NCBI RefSeq assembly: GCF_000284015.1
Contig: NC_016943.1
Coordinates: 2,149,541-2,213,540 of the forward strand
Length of the DNA stretch: 64,000 nucleotides
Direction of reading: 5' to 3'
Source: Blastococcus saxobsidens DD2
Lineage (GTDB): Bacteria > Actinomycetota > Actinomycetes > Mycobacteriales > Geodermatophilaceae
Position 1 is the first letter of the stretch; each line of letters begins with the position of its first letter. This document shows positions 27,588 to 39,023 of this stretch, in pieces. Below the pieces are notes generated by a model, which had not been told where the DNA came from, did not search any database, and saw nothing but the letters and a program-made list of their open reading frames with translations. A program made the position numbers and the translations under genes.

Positions 27588-28189
27588 GCCCGACGGCGCA
27601 CCGCCGGGAACTCGCCGCCGCGGTGCTCGCCGTCGCGGCGGCCGGCGCGCTGGCGCTGTCGGCGGCCGGCCAGCGGTGGGCGCAGGTCACCGCCGAGCGC
27701 CGGGCGCCGCTCCCACCCGTGACCGGGATGCTGTCGGGCGGCGACGCGGCGCCGCTGATTCCCGCGTCCGGGCTGGTGCTCCTGGCCGCGGCCGTGGCTC
27801 TCCTGGCGGTGCGGGGCGTCGGCCGGGTCGTCGTCGGGCTGCTCGTGGCCGCCGCCGGGGCGGCCCTGGTGCTGTCGGGGCTGCGCGTCCTCGCCGGGGG
27901 AGTGCCGGACGCCGCCGCGGACCTGCCCGGGCTGGGCGGAGGTCAGCTGAGCGCCACGACGGTGGAGGTGTCGGCGACCTGGCCGGTGCTCGTCCTCGTC
28001 GCCGGCCTGCTGGCCGTGGCGGCCGGCGGACTGGCCGCCGCCCGCGGTCGGGCCTGGCCGGCCATGGGACAGCGTTACGAGCGCAGCCCCGCAGCGAGGC
28101 GGTCGGCGGAGGACCGGGCCGACGACGCGTGGAAGGCGCTGGACCGCGGCGAGGACCCCACCGACGTGCCGCCCGGGCGCCCCGTATAG
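27584..28189 (+). CDS. Trp-biosynthesis-associated membrane protein
   Basis: This is a 201-residue protein, GTGA-coupled to trpE. Four hydrophobic helices are visible (near residues 9-27, 58-77, 82-103 and 128-155), with a polar C-terminal tail. The position between trpE and trpC and the layout match the actinobacterial family TIGR02234 / Trp_oprn_chp (Rv1610-like). Function is unknown. Confidence 0.85.
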   Translation: MSPTAHRRELAAAVLAVAAAGALALSAAGQRWAQVTAERRAPLPPVTGMLSGGDAAPLIPASGLVLLAAAVALLAVRGVGRVVVGLLVAAAGAALVLSGLRVLAGGVPDAAADLPGLGGGQLSATTVEVSATWPVLVLVAGLLAVAAGGLAAARGRAWPAMGQRYERSPAARRSAEDRADDAWKALDRGEDPTDVPPGRPV

Positions 28190-28346
28190 CGCAACCGGAC
28201 GAGCCCGGCCACCCCACCCCGGACCGGAGCGTGTCCGGAGCGCCTCTAGAGTGATCTCACCCATCCGCCCGGTGCGGGATCGACGTACGAGAGGCAGCGG
28301 CGCCCATGCGCAACCACGGGACCTCGGCCGAGGCTGCGAGGACGCC

Positions 28347-29156
28347 GTGAACGTGCTCGACGAGATCGTGACCGGCGTCCGCACCGACCTCGCCGTGCGC
28401 GAGGCCGCTACGCCGCTCGACCGGATCAAAGCGGCGGCGCAGGCCGCCCGGCCGGCGCACGACGCCCTGGCCGCCCTGCGGGCCCCTGGCGTCGGGGTCA
28501 TCGCCGAGGTCAAGCGCCGCAGCCCGTCCAAGGGCGACCTGGCCGACATCGCCGATCCGGCGTCGTTGGCCCAGCAGTACGCCGCCGGTGGCGCACGGGT
28601 GATCTCGGTGCTCACCGAGGGACGCCGCTTCGGGGGATCGCACGCCGACCTGGCCGCGGTCCGGGCGGTGGTCGACGTCCCGGTGCTGTGCAAGGACTTC
28701 ATCGTCAGCAGCTACCAGGTCCACGAGGCGCGCGCCTATGGCGCCGACGTCGTCCTGCTGATCGTCGCGGCGCTCGAGCAGAACGTGCTCGTCGGACTGC
28801 TGGAGCGGGTCGAGTCCCTCGGCATGACGGCGCTGGTCGAGGTGCACACCGAGGCCGAGGCCGACCGCGCCCTGGCCGCCGGCGCCTCGGTCATCGGCGT
28901 CAACGCCCGCGACCTCACCACCCTCCAGGTCGACCGGTCGACATTCGAGAAGATCGCCCCCGGGCTGCCGTCGGAGGTCGTGAAGGTCGCCGAGTCCGGT
29001 GTCCGCGGCCCGCACGACCTGATCAGCTACGCCGCCGCCGGGGCCGACGCGGTGCTCGTCGGCGAGGGCCTGGTCACCGCCGGGGACGCCCGCCAGGCGG
29101 TGGCCGACCTGGTCACGGCCGGCTCGCACCCGGCCACCCCGCGCACCACCCGCTGA
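28347..29156 (+). CDS. trpC: Indole-3-glycerol phosphate synthase
   Basis: This is a 269-residue (beta/alpha)8-barrel. Key motifs are [16 protein letters not shown] (catalytic Lys), [61 protein letters not shown] and [12 protein letters not shown]. The GTG at 28347 fits the family N-terminus ([19 protein letters not shown]). A 157-bp gap after the preceding gene may hold its own promoter. There is no TrpF domain fused and no separate trpF nearby. Confidence 0.96.
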   Translation: MNVLDEIVTGVRTDLAVREAATPLDRIKAAAQAARPAHDALAALRAPGVGVIAEVKRRSPSKGDLADIADPASLAQQYAAGGARVISVLTEGRRFGGSHADLAAVRAVVDVPVLCKDFIVSSYQVHEARAYGADVVLLIVAALEQNVLVGLLERVESLGMTALVEVHTEAEADRALAAGASVIGVNARDLTTLQVDRSTFEKIAPGLPSEVVKVAESGVRGPHDLISYAAAGADAVLVGEGLVTAGDARQAVADLVTAGSHPATPRTTR

Positions 29157-29242
29157 AGAAGGACCCTCCTCCACTGCTCGCACACTCGCGGCGGGCCCCT
29201 GCGGGAGGGCCGACAAGGCCGGAAACCGTCGTACCCCTTGCC

Positions 29243-29248
29243 TAGCGT
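29243..29248 (+). promoter_or_regulatory. Putative -10 box of the DUF222-HNH gene
   Basis: TAGCGT lies 6 nt upstream of the ATG at 29255 with no Shine-Dalgarno sequence. It suggests that the inserted gene brings its own leaderless promoter. Confidence 0.42.
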
Positions 29249-29254
29249 GGGGTC

Positions 29255-30826
29255 ATGTCGTCGGGTGTCGGGTTCGCGGTCGGGGTGACCGTGGTGCCGG
29301 TCGACCAGGCCCCGTTGCCGTGGGAGATCGACGATCCCGACCCGGTGCGGTGGGCGGAGCCGTTGGGTGCACGGCTGCCGGCCCACCGGTCGGCGGCGGA
29401 GGTGGCCGTGCTGCTGCAGCAGATCGCGGTGGCCGAGGCCCAGTTGGCGGCGTTGCGCTTGGAGCTGGTGATGGATCTGGCCGCGGCCCGCCCGGCGCCG
29501 GGTGATCCGCGCCCGGGTGGGGAGCGGGCCGGTGAGGTGCGACCGGCGGGGACGAGTGAGTTCGTGGCCGACGAGCTGGCGATGGTCCTGAACTGCAGTT
29601 GGACGGCGGCGGTGACGCTGCTGGGCCAGTCCGAGACGCTGACCACCCGGCTGCCGGCCACCCACGTCGCCTTGCGGGTCGGTGAGCTGGACTGGCCGCG
29701 GGCCCGGGCGATCGCCGAGGAGCTCCGGGCCACGGCTCCGGAGGCCGACCCGGCGGTGGTCGAGGCGGTCGAGGCCGCGGTGCTGCCGGGTGCGGCGGAG
29801 TCGTCGGTGCGCCGGCTGCGGGAGGCGGTGCGCCGGGAACTGCTGGCCCGGGACGCGGAGGCGGCCGACCGGCGGCGGGAGCGGGCGCGGCGCGGAGCGG
29901 ATGTGACGGTCCGCCCGGTCGGGGACGGGATGAGTCTGCTGGCGATGCTCCTGCCGCAGCAGGACGCCAGGGCCTGCCGGAACGCGGTGGATCAGCACGC
30001 TCCCACCGCGAAGGACGCCGGTGACCCTCGCCCGATCGGCATGCTCCGCGCCGGCGCGGCGGCCGATCTGATGCTGCGCCCCTGGGACGACAACCGGCCG
30101 GCGGTGACCGCGCAGCTGACCGTGGTGGCTCCGCTGGAGGCACTCACAGTCGGGGCGTTCCTGGACAAGGGCGCCACGTTGCCTGCGGCCTTCGTAGCGC
30201 CCGGTGCTCTCGCGCACACGGGCGAGGTGGACGGCGAGCCGATCACCGCAGCCCACGTCCGCGAGCTCCTCGAGCAGTTGGACGCCATCTGCCCGGGCGG
30301 GCTGCAGGCACCGACCGGCGGCAGCCTGGACATCGCGATCACCGATGCCACCGGCGCGCTGCTGGCCGTGACCGGCCGCACCGAACTGCAGCGGCTGGCC
30401 CGCCGCGGCTGCCCCGACCACCCCGACACCGGATGCGGTTGCCCGCTGCTCGCCCGGCCCGGCGCGGTCGACCGGTACCGCCCCTCGGCTGCTCGGCAGC
30501 GATTCCTCCGCGTGCGGGACCGCACCTGCCGGCACCCCGGCTGTAGCGTGCGCGCCGGCTGGGCGGACCTCGACCATGTGATCGCCCACGCGGACGGCGG
30601 CCCGACCAGTTGCGAGAATTTGTGCTGCCGCTGCCGGCGGCACCACCGGCTCAAGACGTTCGCGCCGGGCTGGCGGCACGCGATGACCCCCGACGGGGTG
30701 CTCACCGTGATCACCCCGAGCGGCGTGACCCGGATCAGCCGACCACCCGGCTTCCACGTGCTGACCGGACCACCCGCACCACCACCCCCGGAACCGGCCC
30801 TGGCGGATGACCCACCACCTTTCTGA
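29255..30826 (+). CDS. DUF222 domain protein with C-terminal HNH nuclease motif
   Basis: This is a 523-residue member of the actinobacterial 13E12-repeat/DUF222 family. The N-terminal two thirds are the helical DUF222 region ([19 protein letters not shown] through [16 protein letters not shown]). The C-terminus is a zinc-type HNH endonuclease: [52 protein letters not shown] Pro-rich tail ends the protein. The family is multi-copy and variable in position; function is unproven. Here it separates trpC from trpB, which are adjacent in mycobacteria, and has its own putative leaderless promoter. Confidence 0.9.
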   Translation: MSSGVGFAVGVTVVPVDQAPLPWEIDDPDPVRWAEPLGARLPAHRSAAEVAVLLQQIAVAEAQLAALRLELVMDLAAARPAPGDPRPGGERAGEVRPAGTSEFVADELAMVLNCSWTAAVTLLGQSETLTTRLPATHVALRVGELDWPRARAIAEELRATAPEADPAVVEAVEAAVLPGAAESSVRRLREAVRRELLARDAEAADRRRERARRGADVTVRPVGDGMSLLAMLLPQQDARACRNAVDQHAPTAKDAGDPRPIGMLRAGAAADLMLRPWDDNRPAVTAQLTVVAPLEALTVGAFLDKGATLPAAFVAPGALAHTGEVDGEPITAAHVRELLEQLDAICPGGLQAPTGGSLDIAITDATGALLAVTGRTELQRLARRGCPDHPDTGCGCPLLARPGAVDRYRPSAARQRFLRVRDRTCRHPGCSVRAGWADLDHVIAHADGGPTSCENLCCRCRRHHRLKTFAPGWRHAMTPDGVLTVITPSGVTRISRPPGFHVLTGPPAPPPPEPALADDPPPF

Positions 30827-30914
30827 GGCGGCGAGGGACGAGGTGCGCACCGGTCCGGTGGCATCGGGCAGACCCCTGCGCCGATCGGGGCGCCGGGCGC
30901 GGGACACTGTGTTC

Positions 30915-32264
30915 ATGACGACCACCAGCCCGCCGCAGCCCGGAGAACTCTCCCTCCCGGCGCGCCCGGGCTGGCCGGACGCCACGGGGCACTTCGGGGT
31001 CTTCGGTGGCCGCTTCGTGCCCGAGGCGCTGATCGCGGCGCTCGACGAGCTCACCGAGGCCTACGAGGCCATGCGCGTGGACCCCGCCTTCCTCGCCGAG
31101 TTCGCCCGGCTGCAGCGGGACTACACCGGCCGGCCCAGCCCCGTCACCGAGGTGCCGAAGTTCGCCGAGCACTGCGGCGGCGCCCGGGTGCTGCTCAAGC
31201 GAGAGGACCTCAACCACACCGGCTCGCACAAGATCAACAACGTGCTGGGCCAGGCGCTGCTCACCAAGCGCATCGGCAAGTCCCGCGTCATCGCCGAGAC
31301 CGGGGCCGGCCAGCACGGCGTCGCCACGGCGACCGCTGCCGCGCTCATGGGGTTGTCCTGCACCGTGTACATGGGCGAGGAGGACACCCGCCGGCAGGCG
31401 CTCAACGTGGCCCGCATGCGACTCCTGGGCGCCGAGGTCATCCCCGTGACCACCGGGTCCCGCACGCTCAAGGATGCGATCAACGAGGCGTTCCGCGACT
31501 GGGTCACCAACGTGGAGACCACCAACTACGTGTTCGGCACCGTCGCCGGGCCGCACCCGTTCCCGGCGATGGTCCGCGACTTCCAGCGGGTCATCGGCGA
31601 CGAGGCCCGCGCCCAGGTCCTGGAGCGGGAGGGCCGGCTGCCCGACGCCGTCCTGGCCTGCGTCGGCGGTGGGAGCAACGCGATCGGCATCTTCACCGCC
31701 TTCGTGCCGGACGAGGACGTGCGGTTGCTCGGCCTGGAGGCCGGTGGCGACGGCGTGGACACCGATCGGCACGCGGCCACCATCACCGGCGGGACGCCGG
31801 GTGTGCTGCACGGGGCCCGCTCGTACCTGCTGCAGGACGAGAACGGCCAGACGATCGAGTCGCACTCCATCAGCGCCGGACTCGACTATCCCGGCGTCGG
31901 CCCCGAGCACTCCTACCTGCACGACATCGGCCGGGCCGAGTACCGCCCGGTCACCGACGCCGAGGCGATGGAGGCGTTCGCGCTGCTCTGCCGCACCGAG
32001 GGCATCATCCCGGCGATCGAGTCCGCGCACGCGCTCGCCGGCGCGATGCAGCTCGGCCAGGAGATGGGGACGGGCGCGCTGCTGCTGGTCAACCTCTCCG
32101 GCCGCGGCGACAAGGACGTCGAGACGGCATCCCGCTGGTTCGGGCTGGGCGACCGCGAGGAGGTCGACCCCGGCCCGGGGCTCGACACCGACCAGCAGCC
32201 CACCGAGGGTGCGGTCAGCAACGACGAGGCCGTGCGCGGCGACGAGGCGGGGAAGCAGGCATGA
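30915..32264 (+). CDS. trpB: Tryptophan synthase beta chain
   Basis: This is a 449-residue PLP enzyme that joins indole and serine. The PLP lysine is in [16 protein letters not shown], the phosphate-binding loop is [10 protein letters not shown], and [20 protein letters not shown] is typical. ATG 30915 fits the family opening; the frame is open upstream to 30807, but those residues look unrelated. The C-terminal tail of about 30 residues is acidic and longer than usual. There is no clear Shine-Dalgarno sequence. The stop overlaps trpA by 4 bp. Confidence 0.96.
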   Translation: MTTTSPPQPGELSLPARPGWPDATGHFGVFGGRFVPEALIAALDELTEAYEAMRVDPAFLAEFARLQRDYTGRPSPVTEVPKFAEHCGGARVLLKREDLNHTGSHKINNVLGQALLTKRIGKSRVIAETGAGQHGVATATAAALMGLSCTVYMGEEDTRRQALNVARMRLLGAEVIPVTTGSRTLKDAINEAFRDWVTNVETTNYVFGTVAGPHPFPAMVRDFQRVIGDEARAQVLEREGRLPDAVLACVGGGSNAIGIFTAFVPDEDVRLLGLEAGGDGVDTDRHAATITGGTPGVLHGARSYLLQDENGQTIESHSISAGLDYPGVGPEHSYLHDIGRAEYRPVTDAEAMEAFALLCRTEGIIPAIESAHALAGAMQLGQEMGTGALLLVNLSGRGDKDVETASRWFGLGDREEVDPGPGLDTDQQPTEGAVSNDEAVRGDEAGKQA

Positions 32265-33061
32265 GCGCGCTCGAGGACCGCATCGGGGCCGCAAAGGCCG
32301 AGGGGCGTGCGGCGCTGGTCGCCTACCTGCCGGTCGGCTATCCCGACGTCGACGGGTCGATCGCCGCCATGGTGGCCGCCGTCGAGGCCGGCGCCGACGT
32401 GATCGAGGTCGGCGTCCCGTACAGCGACCCCGGCATGGACGGCCCCGTCATCCAGCAGGCGGTCGACGTCGCCGTCCGCGCGGGGGTGGGCATGCGGGAC
32501 GTGCTCCGCGCCGTCCGGGCGGTGGCCGACGCCGGCGCCGTCGCCGTGGTGATGAGCTACTGGAACCCGATCGAGCGCTACGGCGTCGACCGCTTCGCCA
32601 CCGACCTCGCCGCCGCAGGCGGCGCGGGTGCGATCACCCCCGACCTGATCCCCGACGAGGCGGGGGAGTGGATCGCCGCCAGCGACCGCGCCGGTCTCGA
32701 CCGGGTCTTCCTCGTGGCGCCGTCGTCCACCGACGCGCGGCTGGCCACGACGGCGGCCGCGTGCCGCGGCTTCGTCTACGCCGCCTCCACCATGGGCGTC
32801 ACCGGCACCCGGGCGACCGTCGGCGACGCGGCCGAGACGCTGGTGGCCCGCACCCGCCAGGCGGCGCCGGACCGGCACGTCTGCGTCGGGCTGGGGGTCT
32901 CGGACGGCGACCAGGCGGCCGAGGTGGCCGCGTTCGCCGACGGGGTCATCGTCGGCTCGGCCTACGTCCGGGAGCTGCTCGAGGGCCGCGGCGCCGCCGG
33001 GGTGCGCGCCCTGACCGAGGACCTCGCCGCGGGCGTCCGGCGCGCGGGGGTGCGGGCGTGA
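32261..33061 (+). CDS. trpA: Tryptophan synthase alpha chain
   Basis: This is a 266-residue TIM-barrel that cleaves indole-3-glycerol phosphate. The active-site Glu and Asp are in [54 protein letters not shown] and the phosphate loop [14 protein letters not shown] are visible. It is coupled to trpB (ATGA) and to lgt: its TGA shares one base with the lgt ATG. Confidence 0.96.
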   Translation: MSALEDRIGAAKAEGRAALVAYLPVGYPDVDGSIAAMVAAVEAGADVIEVGVPYSDPGMDGPVIQQAVDVAVRAGVGMRDVLRAVRAVADAGAVAVVMSYWNPIERYGVDRFATDLAAAGGAGAITPDLIPDEAGEWIAASDRAGLDRVFLVAPSSTDARLATTAAACRGFVYAASTMGVTGTRATVGDAAETLVARTRQAAPDRHVCVGLGVSDGDQAAEVAAFADGVIVGSAYVRELLEGRGAAGVRALTEDLAAGVRRAGVRA

Positions 33062-33996
33062 TGGTCCTGGCCGCCATCCCGAGCCCCACGCAGGGCGTCT
33101 GGGAGCTCGGCCCGTTCCCGATCCGCGCGTACGCGCTGGCGATCATCGCCGGCATCGTCGCCGCGGTCTGGCTCACCCAGAAGCGCTGGGTCGCCCGGGG
33201 CGGGCGGGCTGAGGACGTGCTGGACATCGCCGTCTGGGCGGTGCCGTTCGGCATCGTCGGCGGCCGGATCTACCACGTGATCTCCAGCCCGCGCCCCTAC
33301 TTCGGTGAGGGCGGTGACCCGCTGCGGGCCTTCGCCATCTGGGAGGGCGGGCTCGGCATCTGGGGCGCGGTCGCCCTCGGCGGCGTGGGGGCGTGGATCG
33401 CCTGCCGGCGCCGCGGCATCCCGTTGCCCGCCTTCGCCGACGCGGTGGCCCCCGGCCTGCTGGTCGCCCAGGCGATCGGGCGGTTGGGCAACTGGTTCAA
33501 CAACGAGCTCTACGGCGGCCCCACCGACCTGCCGTGGGCGCTGACGATCTACGAGTGGAGCGGGGGCCGGGCGGTCACCGGGGCCGACGGCGAACCGGTG
33601 GTGCTGGGCACCTTCCACCCGACCTTCCTCTACGAGCTGCTGTGGAACCTCGCGGCCGCGGCGTTCGTGATCTGGGCCGACCGGCGGTTCCGGCTCGGCC
33701 ACGGCCGTGCCTTCGCCCTCTACGTCGCCTCCTACTGCCTCGGCCGGCTGTGGATCGAGTTGATGCGGACGGATCCGGCCGAGACGTTCTTCGGCGTCCG
33801 GGTCAACGTCTTCACCGCCGTCATCGTGGGGCTGCTGGCGATCGGCTACTTCGTCTGGCAGCGCGGCCGGCCGCGTGAGGAGATCGACCGCTCGGACGCG
33901 GCGGCGGAGCGCTCCCAGGAGGTGACCGGTCGCCGGGCAGACGCCCGGCAGGCGCCCGCCCGTGAGAACGATCACGAGCCGCCCGCCCCCACCTGA
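33061..33996 (+). CDS. lgt: Prolipoprotein diacylglyceryl transferase
   Basis: This is a 311-residue seven-helix membrane enzyme that attaches diacylglycerol to the lipobox cysteine of lipoproteins. The Lgt signature is AQAIGRLGNWFNNELYG, and GGRIYHVI, WEGGLGIWG, HPTFLYELLWN and RLWIELMRTDP are family motifs. The last 40 residues form a charged cytoplasmic tail. ATG 33061 overlaps the trpA stop by one base. The product would be needed for the lipoprotein at 46293. Confidence 0.95.
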   Translation: MVLAAIPSPTQGVWELGPFPIRAYALAIIAGIVAAVWLTQKRWVARGGRAEDVLDIAVWAVPFGIVGGRIYHVISSPRPYFGEGGDPLRAFAIWEGGLGIWGAVALGGVGAWIACRRRGIPLPAFADAVAPGLLVAQAIGRLGNWFNNELYGGPTDLPWALTIYEWSGGRAVTGADGEPVVLGTFHPTFLYELLWNLAAAAFVIWADRRFRLGHGRAFALYVASYCLGRLWIELMRTDPAETFFGVRVNVFTAVIVGLLAIGYFVWQRGRPREEIDRSDAAAERSQEVTGRRADARQAPARENDHEPPAPT

Positions 33997-34346
33997 CCCA
34001 CTGCTCCACCGCTGGTCCGGCCGCGGATCGCGGCGCCCCGGACAGCCGGGCATGGCGTGAGTTCGCTCATGTCGCTGCCGCGGTACCGCTGTGTACCCTT
34101 CGGGCTGACCCGCCGGCGATCCTGGCCGGGTCGTCGTGTCGGAACCGGGCCAGCGCTGCCCCGCGGACGACGGCCCGCCGGCAACAACCGGTGGGCTCGC
34201 GCCACCACCGGCCGGGGCACCTGTTCCCGCCGGCACCCGCGCTCCGCACGTGCCGCCATCTCCGCCGCCCTTGACCTCCGGCCCGGGCCCCGCCCCCCGT
34301 CCGACCTCCCCCAGAGGGACGACGGTGCGCCGACGACGGGAGTGAC
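33997..34346. other. 350-bp gltB leader without a gene
   Basis: No convincing gene is present; open frames here are arginine/proline-rich shadows. The stretch carries a small inverted repeat TGAG-TTCG-CTCA (about 34058-34069) and a possible -10 box TACCCT at 34094-34099. These would leave a 5' leader of about 240 nt before gltB. GGGAG lies just before the gltB ATG. I see no recognisable riboswitch. Confidence 0.45.
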
Positions 34347-37300
34347 ATGACCGACCTTCCCGCCTCCGCCCCCGCGGCAGTGCCCTTCTCCGCGGTGCCC
34401 GCCGCTGTGCCCTTCTCCGCCCTGCCCGCCCCCACCGGCCTGTACGACCCGGCGAACGACAAGGACGCCTGCGGTGTCGCCTTCGTGGCCGACGCGCGTG
34501 GAAGACGGAGCCGGCGCATCGTGCAGGCCGGCCTCACCGCGCTGCACAACCTGGACCACCGGGGTGCCGCGGGTTCCGAGCCCAACTCCGGTGACGGCGC
34601 CGGCATCCTCACCCAGATCCCCGACGCCCTGCTGCGCGCCGGCGTCGGGTTCGACCTGCCGCCCATGGGCGAGTACTCGGTGGGCATCGCCTTCATGCCC
34701 GTCGACGAGCGGGAGCGGGCCGCCCGCGTCGAGGACATCGCCCGCCTGGCCGAGGAGGAGGGGCTCACCGTCCTGGGCTGGCGCGACGTGCCGGTCGACC
34801 CCGACGGCGCCGATCTCGGCCCCACCGCGCGCGCGGTCATGCCGCACTTCGCCCAGCTGTTCGTGGCCGAGACCATGGGCGCCCGGGCGGACGAGACCGC
34901 CTTCGGCGGCAACAAGGTGTGCAACGGCGTCACCCGGCTCGAGCGGCGCTCCTTCGTGCTGCGCAAGCGGGCCGAACGCGCCGCCGTGGACGCCGGCAGC
35001 TCCCTCTACATCACCTCGCTGTCGTCCCGGACGATCACCTACAAGGGCATGCTGACCACCGACCAGCTGCCGCTGTTCTTCCCCGACCTGCGCGACGAGC
35101 GCTACGAGTCGGCGATCGCACTGGTGCACAGCCGTTTCTCGACCAACACCTTCCCGAGCTGGCCGCTGGCCCACCCGTTCCGGTTCATCGCGCACAACGG
35201 CGAGATCAACACCATCAAGGGCAACCGCAACCGGATGCGGGCCCGCGAGGCGAAGCTCGCCACCGAGCTCTTCGACGGCCCGGCCGGCCCGGCGTCGGAG
35301 CTCGGGCTGGAGCGGATCTTCCCGGTCACCGCGAGCGACTTCAGCGACTCGGCGACCTTCGACGAGGTGCTGGAGCTGCTGCACCTGTCGGGCCGGTCGC
35401 TGCCGCACGCGGTGTTGATGATGATCCCCGAGGCGTGGGAGAACCACGACGAGATGGACCCGGCCCGCCGGGCGTTCTACCGGTTCCACTCCTCGATCAT
35501 GGAGCCGTGGGACGGGCCCGCCGCGGTCTGCTTCACCGACGGCACGCTGATCGGCGCCGTCCTCGACCGCAACGGCCTGCGCCCGGGCCGGTGGTGGCAC
35601 ACCAAGGACGACCTGGTCGTCATGGCCAGCGAGGTCGGCGTGCTCGACATCCCCGCCGCCGACGTCGTCGCCAAGGGCCGGCTGCAGCCGGGCCGGATGT
35701 TCCTGGTCGACACCGCCTCCGGGCGGATCGTCTCCGACGAGGACGTCAAGGGCGCCCTGGCCGCCGGGCAGCCGTACGACGACTGGCTGCACGCGGGGCT
35801 GGTGCACCTGCCCGCGCTTCCCGAGCGCCGCCGGTCCCGGCCGAGCCACGAGTCGGTCGTCCGGCGTCAGACGCTGTTCGGCTACACCGAGGAGGACCTG
35901 CGCCTGCTGGTGACGCCGATGGCGGCCAGCGGTGCCGAGCCGATCGGCTCCATGGGCACCGACACCCCGATCGCGCCGCTCTCGGACCGCTCCCGGCTGC
36001 TCTACGACTACTTCGGGCAGCTCTTCGCCCAGGTCACCAACCCGCCGCTGGACGCCATCCGCGAGGAGCTGGTGACCAGCCTGGGCCGCACCTTCGGCCC
36101 GGAGCAGAACCTGCTGGCGGCCACCCCGGCGTCGTGCCGGCAGGTGCACCTGCCGTTCCCGGTCATCGACAACGACGAGCTGGCCAAGATCCTGCACATC
36201 GACGACGACGGCGACCTGCCGGGCTACGCCGCCGTCCGGATCACCGGCCACTTCGACGTCAACGGTGGCGGCACAGCACTGGCCGAGGCGATCGAGCAGC
36301 TGCGCAGCAAGGTCAGCAAGGCAATCTCCGCCGGCGCCCGCATCATCGTGCTCTCCGACCGGGACTGCGACGAGCAGCGCGCGCCGATCCCGTCGCTGCT
36401 CATGACCGCCGCGGTCCACCACCACCTGGTGCGGGAGAAGACCCGCATGGAGGTCGGTCTGGTCGTCGAGTCCGGCGACTGCCGCGAGGTGCACCACGTG
36501 GCACTGCTGCTGGGCTACGGCGCGGCCGCGGTGAACCCCTACCTGGCCTTCGAGTCGATCGAGGACCTCATCCGCGACGGCGCCCTGACCGGCGTGGAGC
36601 CGGCGCAGGCTGTCCGGAACATGGTGAAGGCGCTCGGCAAGGGCGTCCTCAAGGTGATGAGCAAGATGGGCATCAGCACCGTCGGCTCGTACACGATGGC
36701 GCAGATCTTCGAGGCCGTCGGTCTCTCGCAGGACCTCGTCGACGAGTACTTCACCGGCACCTCGGCCCCGCTGGGCGGCGTCGGCATCGACGTGCTCGCC
36801 GAGGAGGTGGCGATGCGCCACCGCCGGGCCTACCCGGAGAACCCGACCGAGCGGGCGCACCGCACCCTGGAGACCGGCGGCGAGTACCAGTGGCGCCGCG
36901 AGGGCGAGGTGCACCTGTTCAACCCCGAGACGGTGTTCCTCCTGCAGCACGCCACGCGGTCGCGGCAGTACGACGTCTTCGAGAAGTACACGCAGGCCGT
37001 CGACAAGATGTCCGAGGACGCCGCCACCCTCCGCGGGCTGTTCACGCTGAAGACCGGTGTCCGGCCCCCCGTGCCGCTCGACGAGGTGGAGCCGGTCAGC
37101 GAGATCGTCAAGCGGTTCAACACCGGCGCGATGAGCTACGGCTCCATCTCGCAGGAGGCCCACGAGACCCTCGCCATCGCCATGAACCGCCTCGGCGGGC
37201 GGTCCAACACCGGTGAGGGCGGCGAGGACCCCGACCGCTTCACCCCCGACCCGAACGGCGACCTGCGCCGCTCGGCCATCAAGCAGGTGGCGTCGGGCCG

Positions 37301-39023
37301 GTTCGGCGTCACGAGCGAGTACCTGGTCAACGCCGACGACATCCAGATCAAGATGGCGCAGGGCGCCAAGCCCGGCGAGGGCGGTCAGCTGCCGGGCGGC
37401 AAGGTCTACCCGTGGGTGGCCCGCACGCGGCACTCCACGCCGGGTGTCGGTCTGATCAGCCCGCCGCCGCACCACGACATCTACTCGATCGAAGACCTCA
37501 AGCAGCTGATCCACGATTTGAAGAACGCCAACGACGCGGCACGGGTGCACGTCAAGCTGGTCGCCGAGGTCGGCGTCGGGACGGTCGCGGCCGGCGTCAG
37601 CAAGGCGCACGCCGACGTCGTCCTGATCTCCGGGTTCGACGGCGGCACCGGCGCCGCCCCGCTGACCTCGCTCAAGCACGCCGGCTCCCCGTGGGAGCTG
37701 GGCCTGGCCGAGACCCAGCAGACGCTGCTCGCCAACGGCCTGCGCGACCGCATCGTGGTGCAGGTCGACGGCCAGATGAAGACGGGTCGCGACGTCATCG
37801 TGGCCGCGCTGCTGGGCGCCGAGGAGTTCGGCTTCGCCACCGCGCCGCTGGTGGTCTCCGGCTGCGTGATGATGCGGGTCTGCCACCTGGACACCTGCCC
37901 GGTCGGCGTGGCCACGCAGAACCCGGAGCTGCGCAAGCGGTTCACCGGGCGCCCGGAGTTCGTCGTCACCTTCTTCGAGTTCCTCGCGGAGCAGGTGCGG
38001 CACCACCTGGCCGAGCTGGGCTTCCGGTCGATCGACGAGGCCGTCGGCCACGCCGAGCTGCTGGACACCCGCCAGGCGGTCGACCACTGGAAGGCGGCGG
38101 GCCTGGACCTCGCGCCGATGCTGGTGGTCCCCGAGCTGCCCGAGGGCACGCCGCGCCGCGCGGTGCGGGGCCAGGACCACGGCCTCGACGTCGCGCTGGA
38201 CCAGACCCTCATCCAGCTGTGCGAGGGGGCGCTGCTCGACGCCCGGCCGGTGAGCCTCGAGCTGCCGGTCCGCAACGTCAACCGCACCGTCGGCACGATG
38301 CTGGGTTCGATGGTCACCCGTCGCTTCGGCGGCGAGGGCCTGCCCGAGGGCACGATCGACCTGACCTTCGGTGGGTCGGCCGGGCAGTCGTTCGGCGCGT
38401 TCGTGCCGCGGGGCATCACCATGCGGCTGTTCGGTGACGCGAACGACTACGTCGGCAAGGGCCTGTCGGGTGGGCGGATCATCGTCCGGCCCTCCCGCGA
38501 GGCGTCGTTCGCCGCGGAGGACAACGTCATCGCCGGCAACGTCATCGGGTACGGCGCCACCAGCGGGGAGATCTTCCTGCGCGGGCGGGTCGGCGAGCGG
38601 TTCTGCGTCCGCAACTCCGGGGCGCTCGCGGTCGTCGAGGGCGTGGGCGACCACGCCCTGGAGTACATGACCGGTGGCCGTGCGGTGATCCTCGGGCCGA
38701 CCGGTCGCAACGTCGCCGCCGGCATGTCCGGTGGCATCGGGTACGTGCTGGACCTCGCCCGTCACCGGGTGAACAGCGAGATGGTCGACGTCGAGCCGCT
38801 GGACGGCGAGTCCGCGCAGTGGCTGCGCGACGTGCTGGTCCGGTACGCGGCCGACACCGAGTCGCCGGTCGCCGCGGCGCTGCTGGCCGACTGGGGCCGC
38901 TGGTCCGGGCAGTTCAGCGTGATCATGCCGCGCGACTACCGGCGGGCTCTCGAGGCCCGGCGGGCAGCCGAGGCGGCGGGTGTTGATGTGGATCGAGCAG
39001 TGATGGAGGCGGCACGTGGCTGA
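34347..39023 (+). CDS. gltB: Glutamate synthase (NADPH-type), large subunit
   Basis: This is a 1558-residue enzyme that converts glutamine and 2-oxoglutarate to two glutamates. After a 41-residue propeptide, Cys42 in [11 protein letters not shown] is the expected N-terminal nucleophile of the glutaminase domain. Later come [29 protein letters not shown], the FMN domain ([39 protein letters not shown]), the 3Fe-4S cysteines in [19 protein letters not shown], and the GXGXG beta-helix at the C-terminus. The propeptide carries a 9-residue tandem duplication ([18 protein letters not shown]). It overlaps gltD by 8 bp. Confidence 0.97.
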   Translation: MTDLPASAPAAVPFSAVPAAVPFSALPAPTGLYDPANDKDACGVAFVADARGRRSRRIVQAGLTALHNLDHRGAAGSEPNSGDGAGILTQIPDALLRAGVGFDLPPMGEYSVGIAFMPVDERERAARVEDIARLAEEEGLTVLGWRDVPVDPDGADLGPTARAVMPHFAQLFVAETMGARADETAFGGNKVCNGVTRLERRSFVLRKRAERAAVDAGSSLYITSLSSRTITYKGMLTTDQLPLFFPDLRDERYESAIALVHSRFSTNTFPSWPLAHPFRFIAHNGEINTIKGNRNRMRAREAKLATELFDGPAGPASELGLERIFPVTASDFSDSATFDEVLELLHLSGRSLPHAVLMMIPEAWENHDEMDPARRAFYRFHSSIMEPWDGPAAVCFTDGTLIGAVLDRNGLRPGRWWHTKDDLVVMASEVGVLDIPAADVVAKGRLQPGRMFLVDTASGRIVSDEDVKGALAAGQPYDDWLHAGLVHLPALPERRRSRPSHESVVRRQTLFGYTEEDLRLLVTPMAASGAEPIGSMGTDTPIAPLSDRSRLLYDYFGQLFAQVTNPPLDAIREELVTSLGRTFGPEQNLLAATPASCRQVHLPFPVIDNDELAKILHIDDDGDLPGYAAVRITGHFDVNGGGTALAEAIEQLRSKVSKAISAGARIIVLSDRDCDEQRAPIPSLLMTAAVHHHLVREKTRMEVGLVVESGDCREVHHVALLLGYGAAAVNPYLAFESIEDLIRDGALTGVEPAQAVRNMVKALGKGVLKVMSKMGISTVGSYTMAQIFEAVGLSQDLVDEYFTGTSAPLGGVGIDVLAEEVAMRHRRAYPENPTERAHRTLETGGEYQWRREGEVHLFNPETVFLLQHATRSRQYDVFEKYTQAVDKMSEDAATLRGLFTLKTGVRPPVPLDEVEPVSEIVKRFNTGAMSYGSISQEAHETLAIAMNRLGGRSNTGEGGEDPDRFTPDPNGDLRRSAIKQVASGRFGVTSEYLVNADDIQIKMAQGAKPGEGGQLPGGKVYPWVARTRHSTPGVGLISPPPHHDIYSIEDLKQLIHDLKNANDAARVHVKLVAEVGVGTVAAGVSKAHADVVLISGFDGGTGAAPLTSLKHAGSPWELGLAETQQTLLANGLRDRIVVQVDGQMKTGRDVIVAALLGAEEFGFATAPLVVSGCVMMRVCHLDTCPVGVATQNPELRKRFTGRPEFVVTFFEFLAEQVRHHLAELGFRSIDEAVGHAELLDTRQAVDHWKAAGLDLAPMLVVPELPEGTPRRAVRGQDHGLDVALDQTLIQLCEGALLDARPVSLELPVRNVNRTVGTMLGSMVTRRFGGEGLPEGTIDLTFGGSAGQSFGAFVPRGITMRLFGDANDYVGKGLSGGRIIVRPSREASFAAEDNVIAGNVIGYGATSGEIFLRGRVGERFCVRNSGALAVVEGVGDHALEYMTGGRAVILGPTGRNVAAGMSGGIGYVLDLARHRVNSEMVDVEPLDGESAQWLRDVLVRYAADTESPVAAALLADWGRWSGQFSVIMPRDYRRALEARRAAEAAGVDVDRAVMEAARG

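Noticed and set aside
29255..30826. Intact mobile element around the DUF222 gene
   Set aside because: I found no inverted repeats, transposase or clear target-site duplication at its ends, so only insertion of the gene can be inferred.
33997..34346. Riboswitch in front of gltB
   Set aside because: I could not match a known aptamer; only a small hairpin is visible.
34057..34350. 97-residue frame upstream of gltB
   Set aside because: Arg/Pro/Ser-rich composition and overlap with the gltB start; looks like leader sequence rather than a gene.
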